Source: Bradyrhizobium liaoningense (GTDB taxonomy: Bacteria; Pseudomonadota; Alphaproteobacteria; Rhizobiales; Xanthobacteraceae). From it: a DNA stretch of 64,000 nt. The DNA is taken from contig NZ_JAFCJT010000025.1 of the NCBI RefSeq assembly GCF_018130785.1, forward strand, positions 1 to 64,000. The letters are read 5' to 3'. The position numbers and the translations under genes are program-made. The notes beneath the pieces were generated by a model. It saw only the letters and a list, made by a program, of their open reading frames with translations, had not been told where the DNA came from and searched no databases. Shown one piece after another: positions 18,386 to 27,098 of this stretch (position 1 is its first letter; each line of letters begins with the position of its first letter).

Positions 18386-20041
18386 TCAGGCTTCGCGGTA
18401 TTCCAGCAAGATCAGCCCGACCAGGACGAAGGCGATGGGCCAGATCCAGGCCGCGGCCTGACGGACGCGGCCGTCCATGCGCAATTCGAGCCAGCGCGCC
18501 CATCCTGCCGTGACGCCGCACAGCGCCAGCGGCGTGTGACTCATCTCGATGAGGAGCTGGTCCTTGATGTTGGCGATCGCGTGGGAATGCGTCAGCAGCA
18601 GCGCCCCGCCGAGCGCCGTCGCCAGCGGGAATACCAGCGCCGCCGGCCCGGCCTTGCCGCCGCGCAGGCGCACGCGCCACTCGAAAATGCCGAACACGGC
18701 GATCAGCAGCACGAAGATGCGATGCTGCGCCACTTCCGGATCGCGCAGTGATTCGAAGAAGCCCGCCGGCCCGAGCGGCCAGGCCTGCTCGTCGGCGCGA
18801 AAGAACAGGAAAGCCGCCATGCCGAGAAATAGCAGCGGCCAGTGTTTCGCCCATCGCCCCCAGCGAAAATGCTCGATCAGCGCGAGCAGTCCGATCAGCA
18901 CCACGAAGATGCCGGCCCAATGGTGGTTGTACTCGGACCAGGCGATGTCTTCGGCATTGCGCGGCAGGATCGTGCCCTCGCCGGGAACGTAGGCGGCTTG
19001 CGCATTCGCGCGCCCGGCGTCCGCCAGGGTGATTTTGGCCTGGAGCTGCGCGACGGTGAGCTTATCGTAATCAGGGCTGGTCAGGCGCGGCGGCCATTGC
19101 GGCGTGGCGCGCTCGACGATTTCGTGCCAGTTCAGGCGATCCTGCGCGAGATCGACGCCCGGCGGCAGCGAGGTTAGCGACGCGGCGGCGAGCAGAACGG
19201 TGAGACCGATCCCGATCTCGACCTCGGCGAAGCGTCTCAGCCGCAGGATCGGCGTAGAGGGATCGCGCCGCAGCCGCTCAACGAGGAAGTAGTTGCCTGC
19301 TCCGAGCGCCAGCAGCATCAGCAGCAGGCCGACTTTCGCCAGCGTCATGACACCATAGGCGGTGCCGTAGATTGCTTCGATCGAGCCGATATAGGTCACA
19401 GCCATCGTCAGGCCGCCGGCGAGGATCGCGGCGACCGCGGCCATCGACATCAGCGAATAACGCCGCGCGATGCGGCGCCAGTCGCCCGCGTCCTTGCAGC
19501 CGCTGAGCGCGATCAGGAAATAGGGCAGTCCGCCGATCCAGACACTGGCGCCCAGCATGTGGCCGGCATTGGACAACAGCAGCGGCCAGCGGACGTCCGG
19601 CCGGCTGGCCGCGTGGGTCAGCCGGGTCTGCATCGCGAGAGCCAGCACGGCAAATGTGACAAGGCCGATCGAACGCACGCCTTGCGCGGGATTCTTCGCA
19701 AGGACAGCGATGCCGAAGGCGCAGGCTGCGATGACGAGGTCGGCCCGGCCGAAATCGGCACCGAGCGCTTCGCTCCACGCGACCTGGAGCGTCCCGACCA
19801 GCGCGGCCGCATTGAGCGCCAGCGAGGCGATGGTGAGGAGCGCCCATGCCAGCGCGGTGATCCTGAGGACTGCCCGGCACTGCTGCTCGATCGTCAGGCC
19901 GCCGCTCGTGAGCTGCAGCCGTAGCGGCGCCCACAGCAACATCCAGAACGCCAGACCGCCGAGCGTGAAAGACTGCGCGATGAGAATCAGGCCCCGCAGG
20001 ACGACCGACAGATAACCGAAGATGTCGAGGAGCGGATACAA
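18386..20041 (-). CDS. copD: CopD-family copper resistance membrane protein
   Basis: 551 residues with many hydrophobic helices. An N-terminal CopD-like domain carries histidines facing the membrane (LTHAASRPDV, NAGHMLGASVWIGG), followed by a polar loop and a second membrane half with EYNHHWAGIF. CopD works with periplasmic CopC to bring copper across the inner membrane. copC lies 10 bp upstream on the same strand. At 551 residues it is longer than classic CopD, so it is a CopD-plus-extra-membrane-domain form. Its 3' end converges on the SDR gene. Confidence 0.85.
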   Translation of the reverse strand: MYPLLDIFGYLSVVLRGLILIAQSFTLGGLAFWMLLWAPLRLQLTSGGLTIEQQCRAVLRITALAWALLTIASLALNAAALVGTLQVAWSEALGADFGRADLVIAACAFGIAVLAKNPAQGVRSIGLVTFAVLALAMQTRLTHAASRPDVRWPLLLSNAGHMLGASVWIGGLPYFLIALSGCKDAGDWRRIARRYSLMSMAAVAAILAGGLTMAVTYIGSIEAIYGTAYGVMTLAKVGLLLMLLALGAGNYFLVERLRRDPSTPILRLRRFAEVEIGIGLTVLLAAASLTSLPPGVDLAQDRLNWHEIVERATPQWPPRLTSPDYDKLTVAQLQAKITLADAGRANAQAAYVPGEGTILPRNAEDIAWSEYNHHWAGIFVVLIGLLALIEHFRWGRWAKHWPLLFLGMAAFLFFRADEQAWPLGPAGFFESLRDPEVAQHRIFVLLIAVFGIFEWRVRLRGGKAGPAALVFPLATALGGALLLTHSHAIANIKDQLLIEMSHTPLALCGVTAGWARWLELRMDGRVRQAAAWIWPIAFVLVGLILLEYREA

Positions 20042-20051
20042 GGGAGCGGCG

Positions 20052-20414
20052 TCAGCGAACGTTGAACGGAATGTCGCCGCGCGTGATGTGCCCGTCGACG
20101 CTCAATACCTGCCAGCGCAGGCGCCACGCACCGCTCGACAGATGCGCCGCATCGGCATCGAGCTCGTCAACGGGCGCATCGGCGGCCGGCGTCACCGCTT
20201 GCGACACACCGTTCGGCGCGAACAAGGTCAGCTTGGAGCGGGCATGATCGATCCGGCTGTTGAAGTGCAGGCGGATCGCCACCGCATTGCCCGATACGGT
20301 GGCACCCGCCGCCGGCGCGGACGACACGATGATGGCGTGAGCCGAGGCCGCGTGCGGCCCGACAAGACACGACAGGACAAAAACAGAGATCGCGATTCTG
20401 AAGGACGTGCCCAT
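20052..20414 (-). CDS. copC: CopC-like periplasmic copper-binding protein
   Basis: 120 residues from the ATG at 20414: a signal peptide ending near PHAASA, then mature HAIIVSSAPAAGA, whose first histidine is the expected Cu(II) ligand, an Ig-like beta barrel, and the late motif VDGHITRGDIPF with the second conserved His. It carries copper in the periplasm for CopD, which is 10 bp downstream. A start 15 bp upstream is possible. Confidence 0.9.
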   Translation of the reverse strand: MGTSFRIAISVFVLSCLVGPHAASAHAIIVSSAPAAGATVSGNAVAIRLHFNSRIDHARSKLTLFAPNGVSQAVTPAADAPVDELDADAAHLSSGAWRLRWQVLSVDGHITRGDIPFNVR

Positions 20415-20692
20415 GGTGCTCGCTCGCAACCGGCAACACTCGCCTCACCCGCCGCTCGCGGCGTGTGAATGATGTGCGAGCGTATGTGGGAACCGATTGC
20501 TCGTTCAAGGGCGCGCGAGATATGAATCCGGCCGCCGCGCACGGAAGGGCGTCGTCTGTTGAGGCGGGAGCAACTTCAGTCAGATGAATGCCTCTCCCAG
20601 GCGCCTGAAATTGCTCCGGAAAACGGAGCGCCCGATCGGATCAGCCGCCGCTCGGCGAGCGCGCTCACAACTTCGAGAGCGGCAGCGGGCGA

Positions 20693-21625
20693 TCAGCGCG
20701 CGGCCGCGATCCTGGCGCGGAAGATCTGTTGCCCCTGCATGATCTTGTCGAGCAAAGCATCGAGCGCCCAGAAGCGCTCACGGATGTCGAAGTCGACGGC
20801 ACGGCTGCGGACGCACGCGAACGTGCCGAGCCTCTGATGGTACAGTTTGGCGAGCTTGGGATATCCCATCGGCTCGGCCATCGCCGCGAGGGCGAGATAG
20901 ACGGAGAGATCGTCCGCCAGCGCCGGATGCCGCGCGCTGTCGGTCAACAGCCATTTGTAGAGATCGGGATGGAAGTTGGTGAACACCCCGGTGAAGCCGG
21001 CGGAGCCACACCTCATGGCGTCAAAGGCGATCGCCGCGTTGGCATTGACGACAGCGAGCGAGGAGTTTTTCGTCAGCGCCACGCGGCGTTTCACGGTCTC
21101 GAGGTCGCAGGATACGTCCTTGAGGATCGCGAAACGTCCGCTCTCGGCGCAGAACGCCAGCTCGTCGTCGGACAGGAGCCGGCGGAACGGCGCGGGACAT
21201 TCGTAGAGGCCGAGCGGAAGAGCGGCGGGCAGCGCATCGAGCAGTCCGCGCAGATTGTCCATGAAGACCGTGCCGCCCTGCCCCTTCGGATCGAACCGGT
21301 TCGTCACCAGCACCAACCCGTCCACGCCGGTTGCGGCGATGGAGGTCAGCTCGGTCACTTGATCCTCGCGTGATTCACTGACGTGGCCCGATGCGATGAC
21401 AGGCACCCGGCCCGCTGCCTGCCGCACGACGAAACGCGCCAGTGCGACGCGCTCCTCGAGGCTCAAGAACTGCATCTCGCTCGACTGGGCGACGGCGAAC
21501 AGCGCATCCGCGCCATTGGCAATGTACCATTCGATGAGATTTTCGAGGCCGGCATAATCGATCGCGTCGGCTTCGGTGAACGGCGTCAGCATCACCGGAA
21601 TGATGCCCTTGATGGTTGCAGTCAC
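20693..21625 (-). CDS. Dihydrodipicolinate synthase/N-acetylneuraminate lyase family protein
   Basis: 310 residues of the class I aldolase TIM barrel. The Schiff-base lysine is Lys169 in FAILKDVS and the catalytic tyrosine is Tyr141 in GLYECP. The usual G-T-T-G-E binding loop is changed to AQSSE, so it is probably not a housekeeping DapA but a pyruvate-dependent aldolase or dehydratase for a sugar acid. It begins at a GTG after GGGAGC. It follows the ABC solute-binding protein gene across a gap holding a strong hairpin, and the LacI operator upstream probably controls both. Confidence 0.88.
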   Translation of the reverse strand: MTATIKGIIPVMLTPFTEADAIDYAGLENLIEWYIANGADALFAVAQSSEMQFLSLEERVALARFVVRQAAGRVPVIASGHVSESREDQVTELTSIAATGVDGLVLVTNRFDPKGQGGTVFMDNLRGLLDALPAALPLGLYECPAPFRRLLSDDELAFCAESGRFAILKDVSCDLETVKRRVALTKNSSLAVVNANAAIAFDAMRCGSAGFTGVFTNFHPDLYKWLLTDSARHPALADDLSVYLALAAMAEPMGYPKLAKLYHQRLGTFACVRSRAVDFDIRERFWALDALLDKIMQGQQIFRARIAAAR

Positions 21626-21672
21626 AAATCGGCTCCCAAGACGTTGAATTCGGTGACAGGCAGGAGCCTGCC

Positions 21673-21698
21673 GCTCACGCGTCTTGCAACGCGTGAGC
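21673..21698. terminator. Intercistronic hairpin between solute-binding protein and lyase genes
   Basis: GCTCACGCGT (21673-21682), loop CTTGCA and ACGCGTGAGC (21689-21698) form a perfect 10-bp stem 20 bp after the solute-binding protein stop. No U-tract follows. It is likely an attenuator or mRNA-stabilising stem that lowers expression of the lyase relative to the binding protein. Confidence 0.55.
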
Positions 21699-21718
21699 GT
21701 AGCTGTTGCGGCTGGCGA

Positions 21719-23116
21719 TCAGTTGCCGGCCACTTCCTTGATGCGTGCGATCATGTCGTCGACGGCCTTGTCGACCGGCACCTTGTTGGTGACGATGGCG
21801 TTCACGGCCTTCATCCAGACGTTCTCGTTGTTGAGGGTGGTGAACTTGTAGTTCTTGCTCATCTCGTAGCCGCCGACTCCGGCGAAGAACTGGTCGCGCA
21901 CGGCGCGGCGATGGACGTCGCCGTCCCAGAAGGCGGACTTCTGTGCCGCCGTCTTGACCGGGAACCAGCGGCCGAGCGCGCCTTCGATATAGGGCTGGAG
22001 GTTTTCATCGCGCAGCAGGAACGAGACGAACTCCTTGGCGCGCTCCTTGTTCTTGGCCTGCTCGAAGATCAGGCCGATCACCACGGAGGCGCGGGTGTGG
22101 ACCGGCGTGCCATCCGGCTTGTTGGGCCAGACCATGGTGCGGATGCGGTCGTAATAATTCTTTTTCGCCTCGTCGCGCTGCTCGGCGGTGAGCGTCTCGT
22201 TGTTGGCATCGTCCAGCCATTTGCCGGGGAGCGAAACCGTCGAATTGTGCGTCATGATCGTCGTCTTGTTGTGGAAGGCGACGTTGTTGTCCGGGTCCTT
22301 CCAGCTCGTCGCCGATTGCGGCGTGCAGCCTTTCGCGGCGATCTCGACATAGTCCTTCATGGCGGCGACGAGACCCGCCTTCACCTTGGGATCGTCGACC
22401 AGGAGCTTGCCGTTGTCGTCCACGAGCACGACGTTGTAGGCGTCCATGAACACCAGGAACGAGATGAAGCTGTCGGTGGCGTCGACGCCCATCGGATGAC
22501 CGATGCCGTAGATGCGCTTGCCGGATGCCTTGCGCACCGCCGGCTGCGCCTTGTCGCACCAGAACGACCAGAAGCCCTTCCAGTCCTTCGGGATGTCGGT
22601 GTCCTTGAGACCGCCCTCTTCGAGCATGTCCTTCCAATAGTGCAGATGCAGCGTCGCCTGCTTCAACGGGAAGGCGTAATAGGCCTTCGCCTTGGTCTTG
22701 TGGTTGTACAGCATGACCGTTTCGAGCGACGCCGGCGAGAACTCGCCCTTGATCGGCGCGAGGACGGAGCCGAGATCGACCAGCTTGCCTTCAGAGGCCC
22801 ACTTGGCGGCGCCCTGGAAATGATAGGTGTCCGCATAGGTGACGTCGGGCGGACTGCCGGCATCGAGCGCCGCCACCAGCTTCGGCATCATGTCCTGCGT
22901 CGCATATTGCGACAGCTCGACCTTGACCCCGGTCTTGGCCTCGAACTTCTTGATGACGTCGAGCAGCGCGTCTTCCTCGGCCTTGTAGTAGCCCTTGTTC
23001 CACCAGACGACGAGCTTTTCCTCGGCGGCTGCGGGGCTCGCCGTTCCCATCATCGGCAAGAGCAGCGAAACCGCCATCGAACAGTTTCTGGCCCATCGCA
23101 AAAGGCTATCGCGCAT
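21719..23116 (-). CDS. ABC transporter extracellular solute-binding protein (family 1, sugar type)
   Basis: 465 residues from the ATG at 23116, which follows AGAGGAAAC. A signal peptide (LLRWARNCSMAVSLLLPMM..ASPAAA) is followed by the mature start EEKLVVWWNKGYYKAEEDAL, the usual beginning of MalE-like sugar-binding proteins, and the fold continues to the C-terminus. No permease or ATPase gene is adjacent, so the transporter is either encoded elsewhere or the protein is an orphan. A LacI-type operator at 23186-23201 lies 70 bp upstream. Confidence 0.92.
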   Translation of the reverse strand: MRDSLLRWARNCSMAVSLLLPMMGTASPAAAEEKLVVWWNKGYYKAEEDALLDVIKKFEAKTGVKVELSQYATQDMMPKLVAALDAGSPPDVTYADTYHFQGAAKWASEGKLVDLGSVLAPIKGEFSPASLETVMLYNHKTKAKAYYAFPLKQATLHLHYWKDMLEEGGLKDTDIPKDWKGFWSFWCDKAQPAVRKASGKRIYGIGHPMGVDATDSFISFLVFMDAYNVVLVDDNGKLLVDDPKVKAGLVAAMKDYVEIAAKGCTPQSATSWKDPDNNVAFHNKTTIMTHNSTVSLPGKWLDDANNETLTAEQRDEAKKNYYDRIRTMVWPNKPDGTPVHTRASVVIGLIFEQAKNKERAKEFVSFLLRDENLQPYIEGALGRWFPVKTAAQKSAFWDGDVHRRAVRDQFFAGVGGYEMSKNYKFTTLNNENVWMKAVNAIVTNKVPVDKAVDDMIARIKEVAGN

Positions 23117-23185
23117 TGTTGTTTCCTCTCCGTCCCATCCCGGCGAGGGCCCGCCGGTTGCTCTCATGGCGTTAAAAACGGGCTC

Positions 23186-23201
23186 ATGTAAGCGCTTACA
23201 T
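23186..23201. promoter_or_regulatory. LacI-family operator
   Basis: ATGTAAGCGCTTACAT is a perfect 16-bp palindrome centred on CG, the standard form of LacI/GalR-family operators. It lies between the LacI-type gene and the solute-binding protein gene, 70 bp before the latter's start, so the neighbouring regulator should repress binding protein and lyase there. Confidence 0.85.
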
Positions 23202-23289
23202 CTCCGGAGTCAAGCAGCCCTTTGGGAGGGCAATAGCCCTCTTGGCAGGACCAAGCGCGCTATCGAAGAGACGGCCCCTGTCCGAGGGA

Positions 23290-24354
23290 TCAGCCGCCCC
23301 TGGCGTCACCTGCGCTCTCGCGGATTTTCAGAACAGGCACGACTTCCCGGGACTGCGCCTGCACTTGCCGGCGCGCGATCACGGCGAGGAGCTCGTTGGC
23401 CGCCAGGACACCGATCTCTTGATTGTCGACCTTCATCGTCGTGAGCCTGGGAGAAAAGCGCGATGAAATCGCAAGATCATCGAAGCCGGTGATTGAAAAA
23501 TCCCCGGGCGCGTCCAGGCCGCGCTCCCGCGCGGCCATCAACGCACCGAGCGCCAGATTGTCGTTGCCGCAGACAATCGCGGTCGGCCGAACGTCGATCG
23601 CTTGCGTCATCAATCCTGCAAAACTGGTGGCGCCGAACTCCAGCGTCGAGGGACCCATCATCAGATCCTGCGCCGCAATTTCCAAACCCGCAGCCGCGAG
23701 CGTCTCGCTGATGCCGCGAAGCCTTTCCTTCACGCGGTCGTTGTTGGTGTCCGGTTGGAAGATGGCGGCAAACCGGCGATGGCCGAGCGACAGCAGATGC
23801 TCCGTCATGCGGCTGAACGCGGCGCGATTGTCAAAGCCGATGCACGGATGCGGCGACAGCTTGTTGTAGGAGTATGTCACGACATAGGGAATGCCGCGCG
23901 AGTTGAGCGCGTCAAAAAGCTCGGGGGGATGGTTTTCACCGACCACGGCGAGTGCTTCCACACCTCGCGCCAGCATCGCTTCGGCCTGCCTCAGGCCCTC
24001 GTCCGGATCATAGTTCGAGCAGCCCAGGAACAGCGTGAAGCCGCGTTCGCTGAAGACGGTCTGCATGCCGCTGATCTGATGGGCAAAGATCTCGTCGTCC
24101 AGGGTCGGGATGATGGCGCCGGCGATATGCGTCCGGCGCGAGGCCAGCGCCCGTCCGGCAGCATTGGGAATCCAGTTCAGCGCGCGTGCGGCGTCCTTGA
24201 CCCGCTGCCTGACCTCTTCGGACACCTTGTCGGGTTCGTTGAAGGCGCGCGAGACGGTCGCGGTCGAGACATTGGCCTTGCGGGCGACCTCCTCGAGCTT
24301 GACGCGGCCGCTGCCTCCACGCGCTCTCTTTGAACCTGCCACCATCCCCGCCAT
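23290..24354 (-). CDS. LacI/GalR-family transcriptional regulator
   Basis: 354 residues: a short basic leader, the LacI helix-turn-helix (VKLEEVARKANVSTATVSRA), hinge (NAAGRALASRR), then a sugar-binding-protein-like effector and dimer domain ending near residue 345. It should bind the perfect palindrome just downstream of its own gene and sense a sugar taken up by the solute-binding protein system. Start may be the ATG at 24354 or the one 9 bp later. Another dyad lies in its own promoter. Confidence 0.92.
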   Translation of the reverse strand: MAGMVAGSKRARGGSGRVKLEEVARKANVSTATVSRAFNEPDKVSEEVRQRVKDAARALNWIPNAAGRALASRRTHIAGAIIPTLDDEIFAHQISGMQTVFSERGFTLFLGCSNYDPDEGLRQAEAMLARGVEALAVVGENHPPELFDALNSRGIPYVVTYSYNKLSPHPCIGFDNRAAFSRMTEHLLSLGHRRFAAIFQPDTNNDRVKERLRGISETLAAAGLEIAAQDLMMGPSTLEFGATSFAGLMTQAIDVRPTAIVCGNDNLALGALMAARERGLDAPGDFSITGFDDLAISSRFSPRLTTMKVDNQEIGVLAANELLAVIARRQVQAQSREVVPVLKIRESAGDARGG

Positions 24355-24375
24355 TTCGGTCGAATGCTCGTTTGA

Positions 24376-24398
24376 TCAATACCTTGCCATGGTATTGA
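24376..24398. promoter_or_regulatory. Inverted repeat in the lacI-type gene promoter
   Basis: TCAATACC (24376-24383) and GGTATTGA (24391-24398) are a perfect 8-bp dyad with a 7-bp spacer, 22 bp upstream of the regulator start. It does not resemble the LacI operator at 23186, so a second regulator probably acts here. Confidence 0.5.
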
Positions 24399-24506
24399 CG
24401 ACCACCGGAGTCCTCAACGGAAATCTCCCGGCATGGGCTTGGGCTCGCGCGCGTCCGTTCACGCGCCACGACTGCGCAGCATGTTGCCGGCGCGGGTGCG
24501 AAAGAC

Positions 24507-24722
24507 TTACGAGATTTCGCGCGGCAGCTTCCAGTCCGGTCGCGGCTCGCAGGTCTCCTCCACCCGCGCGACGTGATATCCCTGGGGAAGAAGCTGGCCG
24601 CCCTCCTCGTCTGCGACCGGAACGTCGGTCACCAGCCCCTCGATCAATGCGGCCTCCCAAACCTCCTTCTCGGTGGGAAAGGGATCACCGATCTGCTTGT
24701 TGCCTTCGAACAGCGCATACAT
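24507..24722 (-). CDS. Small conserved hypothetical protein
   Basis: 71 residues from the ATG at 24722 (MYALFEGNKQIGDPFPTEKE), acidic and soluble, without signal or membrane segment. The N-terminus with a Phe-Glu-Gly-Asn turn and the sequence WEAALIEGLVTDVPVADEEGG look like an authentic folded protein; I recall similar proteins in Bradyrhizobium. Function unknown. It follows another tiny gene on the same strand by 28 bp. Confidence 0.65.
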   Translation of the reverse strand: MYALFEGNKQIGDPFPTEKEVWEAALIEGLVTDVPVADEEGGQLLPQGYHVARVEETCEPRPDWKLPREIS

Positions 24723-24750
24723 TGCTCCGCTCCTGTCCTTGTGAGGCGAG

Positions 24751-24924
24751 CTAGGGGCCGCCGGCAACGGAGCCCGCGATCACCATGACGAGATCGGCAA
24801 GATCGATCTTTCCATTGACGACCAGCGCTTCCGAAGAGCCTTCGACCTTCAGCGTTTGCGGCCGGTTGGCGGCCTGACGCTTGAGTTCGCCGATGATGGC
24901 TTCCCTGAGCTTCTCTTCCAGCAT
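24751..24924 (-). CDS. Very small hypothetical protein
   Basis: 57 residues from the ATG at 24924, which follows a good AGGAGAT. The N-terminal helix is charged (LEEKLREAIIGELKRQAA) and the C-terminus is mildly hydrophobic (LADLVMVIAGSVAGG). Function unknown. It lies 19 bp downstream of the flavodoxin-fold reductase gene and is probably in the same operon. Confidence 0.6.
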   Translation of the reverse strand: MLEEKLREAIIGELKRQAANRPQTLKVEGSSEALVVNGKIDLADLVMVIAGSVAGGP

Positions 24925-24943
24925 CTGATCTCCTTTCAGGCTG

Positions 24944-26020
24944 TCATTTTGGATTTGGATCTTCAAGGCCGTCGCCGGGCTCGTCGAGCCGCCCACTCCG
25001 GGCCAGCCGGATAGCGTTGCCGAGCGCGCGTGCCACATTCAGCACCTCCCGCTGAAACTCGTGGTCCTCGTCGAGGTCGCGATGAGCGGTCGCATATTGC
25101 TCCATGTAGCCGACATAACCGTCGAGCTCGCCGAAGCGGCCCGCCGAGACCAGGTGCATGTCGGTCAGCCAATCGGACAGGGCGCGACGCACGCCCTCGG
25201 CCCCGACACTGTCGCCGTGAACGACGAGGCCGAAATGGCGGCCGGCGAGATGGCGCGGATAGGACCAGCCCTTCAGCTCCATCGCCTTGGCTTCATCGGC
25301 CTTCTTGCCGTGCGTCGAGGTCGGATCGGGATTGCCGCCGTCGGCGCAGACGAGGCGGTCCATCATCGCCTTGAGACCGCCAGGGACATGATACCAGTTC
25401 ACCGGCGTCACGATCAGGATGCCGTGGGCCGCGACCCAGAGCGGATAGATCTCGTTCATCCAGTCGCCGGTCTGGCCCAGCGAATGGTTCGGATAGCAGC
25501 TGCACGGCCAATGGCAGAGCGGCATGGCGGTGGAGACGCACGATTTGCAGGGATGGATTGCCTTGCCGAACTCCGAGGTCAGGCGGGAGAGATCGAGGAT
25601 GTCGACGGCATAGCCCATCTCCACGAAGACGGGCTCGGCCAGCTTGACCAGGCGCCAGGTCTTGGACATCTCGCCGGGACAAGTGTGTTCGCTGCGGGCC
25701 GAGCCGTTGATGATGAGGATGCGCAGCGCCCCGTCGGCGTCGTCGTGTCGCCGTTGCGCCTCCAGAATCGCGGCGCGCGCGCCGAGCCAGTCGACGGCGA
25801 GGTCGTAATCGGGATCGGCGAAGCCTTCCCCCGCCTTCCGCGTCACCGGCGCTTTGCGCGAATGACTGTAGGCATCCCAGGCGGCGCCGACGATGGCGTC
25901 AAGCTCCGGCTTGAGCGGCGTAAAGACCGGATCGACGAACCGGCTTCTGTAGCGGCTCTCGAACGCCTCGCGCGACAGCCGGACGGGCGGCATCCCTTTG
26001 CGAACGTCCGGTTCCGTCAT
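24944..26020 (-). CDS. NADPH-dependent FMN reductase/flavodoxin-fold protein
   Basis: 358 residues from the ATG at 26020, preceded by AGAGGAGC. After a 100-residue N-terminal extension comes a flavodoxin-like domain: LRILIINGSARSEHTCPG (phosphate loop), the Cys cluster CKSCVS...CHWPCSC, and ILIVTPVNWYHVPGGLKAMMDRL, the FMN-binding loop of the NAD(P)H:quinone/FMN reductase group. The CKSC/CSC cysteines could bind an iron-sulfur cluster, as in iron-sulfur flavoproteins. Likely a redox enzyme; substrate unknown. Confidence 0.85.
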   Translation of the reverse strand: MTEPDVRKGMPPVRLSREAFESRYRSRFVDPVFTPLKPELDAIVGAAWDAYSHSRKAPVTRKAGEGFADPDYDLAVDWLGARAAILEAQRRHDDADGALRILIINGSARSEHTCPGEMSKTWRLVKLAEPVFVEMGYAVDILDLSRLTSEFGKAIHPCKSCVSTAMPLCHWPCSCYPNHSLGQTGDWMNEIYPLWVAAHGILIVTPVNWYHVPGGLKAMMDRLVCADGGNPDPTSTHGKKADEAKAMELKGWSYPRHLAGRHFGLVVHGDSVGAEGVRRALSDWLTDMHLVSAGRFGELDGYVGYMEQYATAHRDLDEDHEFQREVLNVARALGNAIRLARSGRLDEPGDGLEDPNPK

Positions 26021-26106
26021 CCTGGCTCCTCTGCAAATCGGTGCAACGACCAACCCGAGTTGCTGTGCGCGGTTCCTAAGCTCGCGCAGGCGGGATCAGG
26101 AGATCT

Positions 26107-26715
26107 CTATTCTCGCCAGAACTCCGCCAGCTCTTCCGCGGTCACGAGATCGACCTGACCATGAAAACGGGTGCGGTACATCGTCATGAGCGCATCGTGG
26201 CCGACATCGGACGAGCTGCACAGCGCGTCCTCGACGATCACGACCTTGAAGCCGAGATCGACGGCGCTCAGGACCGTCGAGAGGACGCAGACATCGGTTT
26301 CCGCGCCTGACATCACCACCGTGCCGACGCTCTTATCAGCCAGCAGGCCCGCCAGACCCGGGTTGCTGAACGCTGAATAGGCCGGCTTGTCGACGACGCG
26401 GGCTGGAGGAACATGGCGCGCCAGCGCCGGCACGAGATCGAGGGCGGATGGCGGAAGATGGCTGCGCGTTGCCTGACGCCAGCGTTGAAAATAGGCCTGC
26501 CACTGGCCGGGACGGTCTTCCGGATCCTGCGGTGTGATGAAGCGCGTGAAGATCGTTCTGGCCTGATGGCGGGAGACGATCGAGGCAATCGCCGGCAGGA
26601 CCTTCTCCATCCAAGGTGTTTCCCAGAGACCGCCGGACGCAAAGATGTTCTGCATGTCGATGCAGAGGTGAACTGCCCGCCGAATTTGGCTGTCCGGCGA
26701 CTTTGCATCATTCAT
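26107..26715 (-). CDS. Isochorismatase-family cysteine hydrolase
   Basis: 202 residues. The catalytic triad is visible: Asp20 (LCIDMQNIF), Lys110 (VVDKPAYSAF) and Cys143 (SGAETDVCVLST). Such proteins hydrolyse amides or ureas such as nicotinamide, N-carbamoyl compounds or isochorismate. The Cys points to the amidohydrolase-like branch. It lies 86 bp from the flavodoxin-fold reductase start, on the same strand. Confidence 0.92.
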   Translation of the reverse strand: MNDAKSPDSQIRRAVHLCIDMQNIFASGGLWETPWMEKVLPAIASIVSRHQARTIFTRFITPQDPEDRPGQWQAYFQRWRQATRSHLPPSALDLVPALARHVPPARVVDKPAYSAFSNPGLAGLLADKSVGTVVMSGAETDVCVLSTVLSAVDLGFKVVIVEDALCSSSDVGHDALMTMYRTRFHGQVDLVTAEELAEFWRE

Positions 26716-26795
26716 CAGCTTCTATCCTGAAGCGCTCTCAAGTTCGGGAGCACGAGAGGCAGCAGACATTGCCCCTCTCGCGCTCCGCTGATGAC

Positions 26796-27098
26796 TCAGC
26801 AATCCTTGTCGGCGGTAGCGGTCGTCGACTTCGGTTGCTCGGCGGCCGTCGGCTGCCCCTGCATCTGGCGCTGGGCGTCCTGCGACGAGGTCGCCGTGTT
26901 GTCGCTGGCCTTGTTCATGGTTGACGTCGGCGGATGCTCCTTGGCGTTTGACGACGTGCTTCCCGCGGTCGCGTTGGCCTGGCCGGTCGTAACAGGTCCC
27001 GAACCGGCGTCGCGGTTGGCGGTGTTGCAGGGACCGCCTAAAGCGATGGTCGAGCTGACGGCCAGCATCGCGCCAACCAGCATTGATCTTGTAAGCAT
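26796..27098 (-). CDS. Small exported protein of unknown function
   Basis: 100 residues from the ATG at 27098, after AAGGAGATGTC. It has a signal peptide (MLTRSMLVGAMLAVSSTIALGG) and a mature part rich in Ser, Thr, Asn, Gln and Ala with little secondary structure, ending in a Cys. Disordered exported proteins of this kind are common in Bradyrhizobium. Function unknown. Confidence 0.65.
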   Translation of the reverse strand: MLTRSMLVGAMLAVSSTIALGGPCNTANRDAGSGPVTTGQANATAGSTSSNAKEHPPTSTMNKASDNTATSSQDAQRQMQGQPTAAEQPKSTTATADKDC

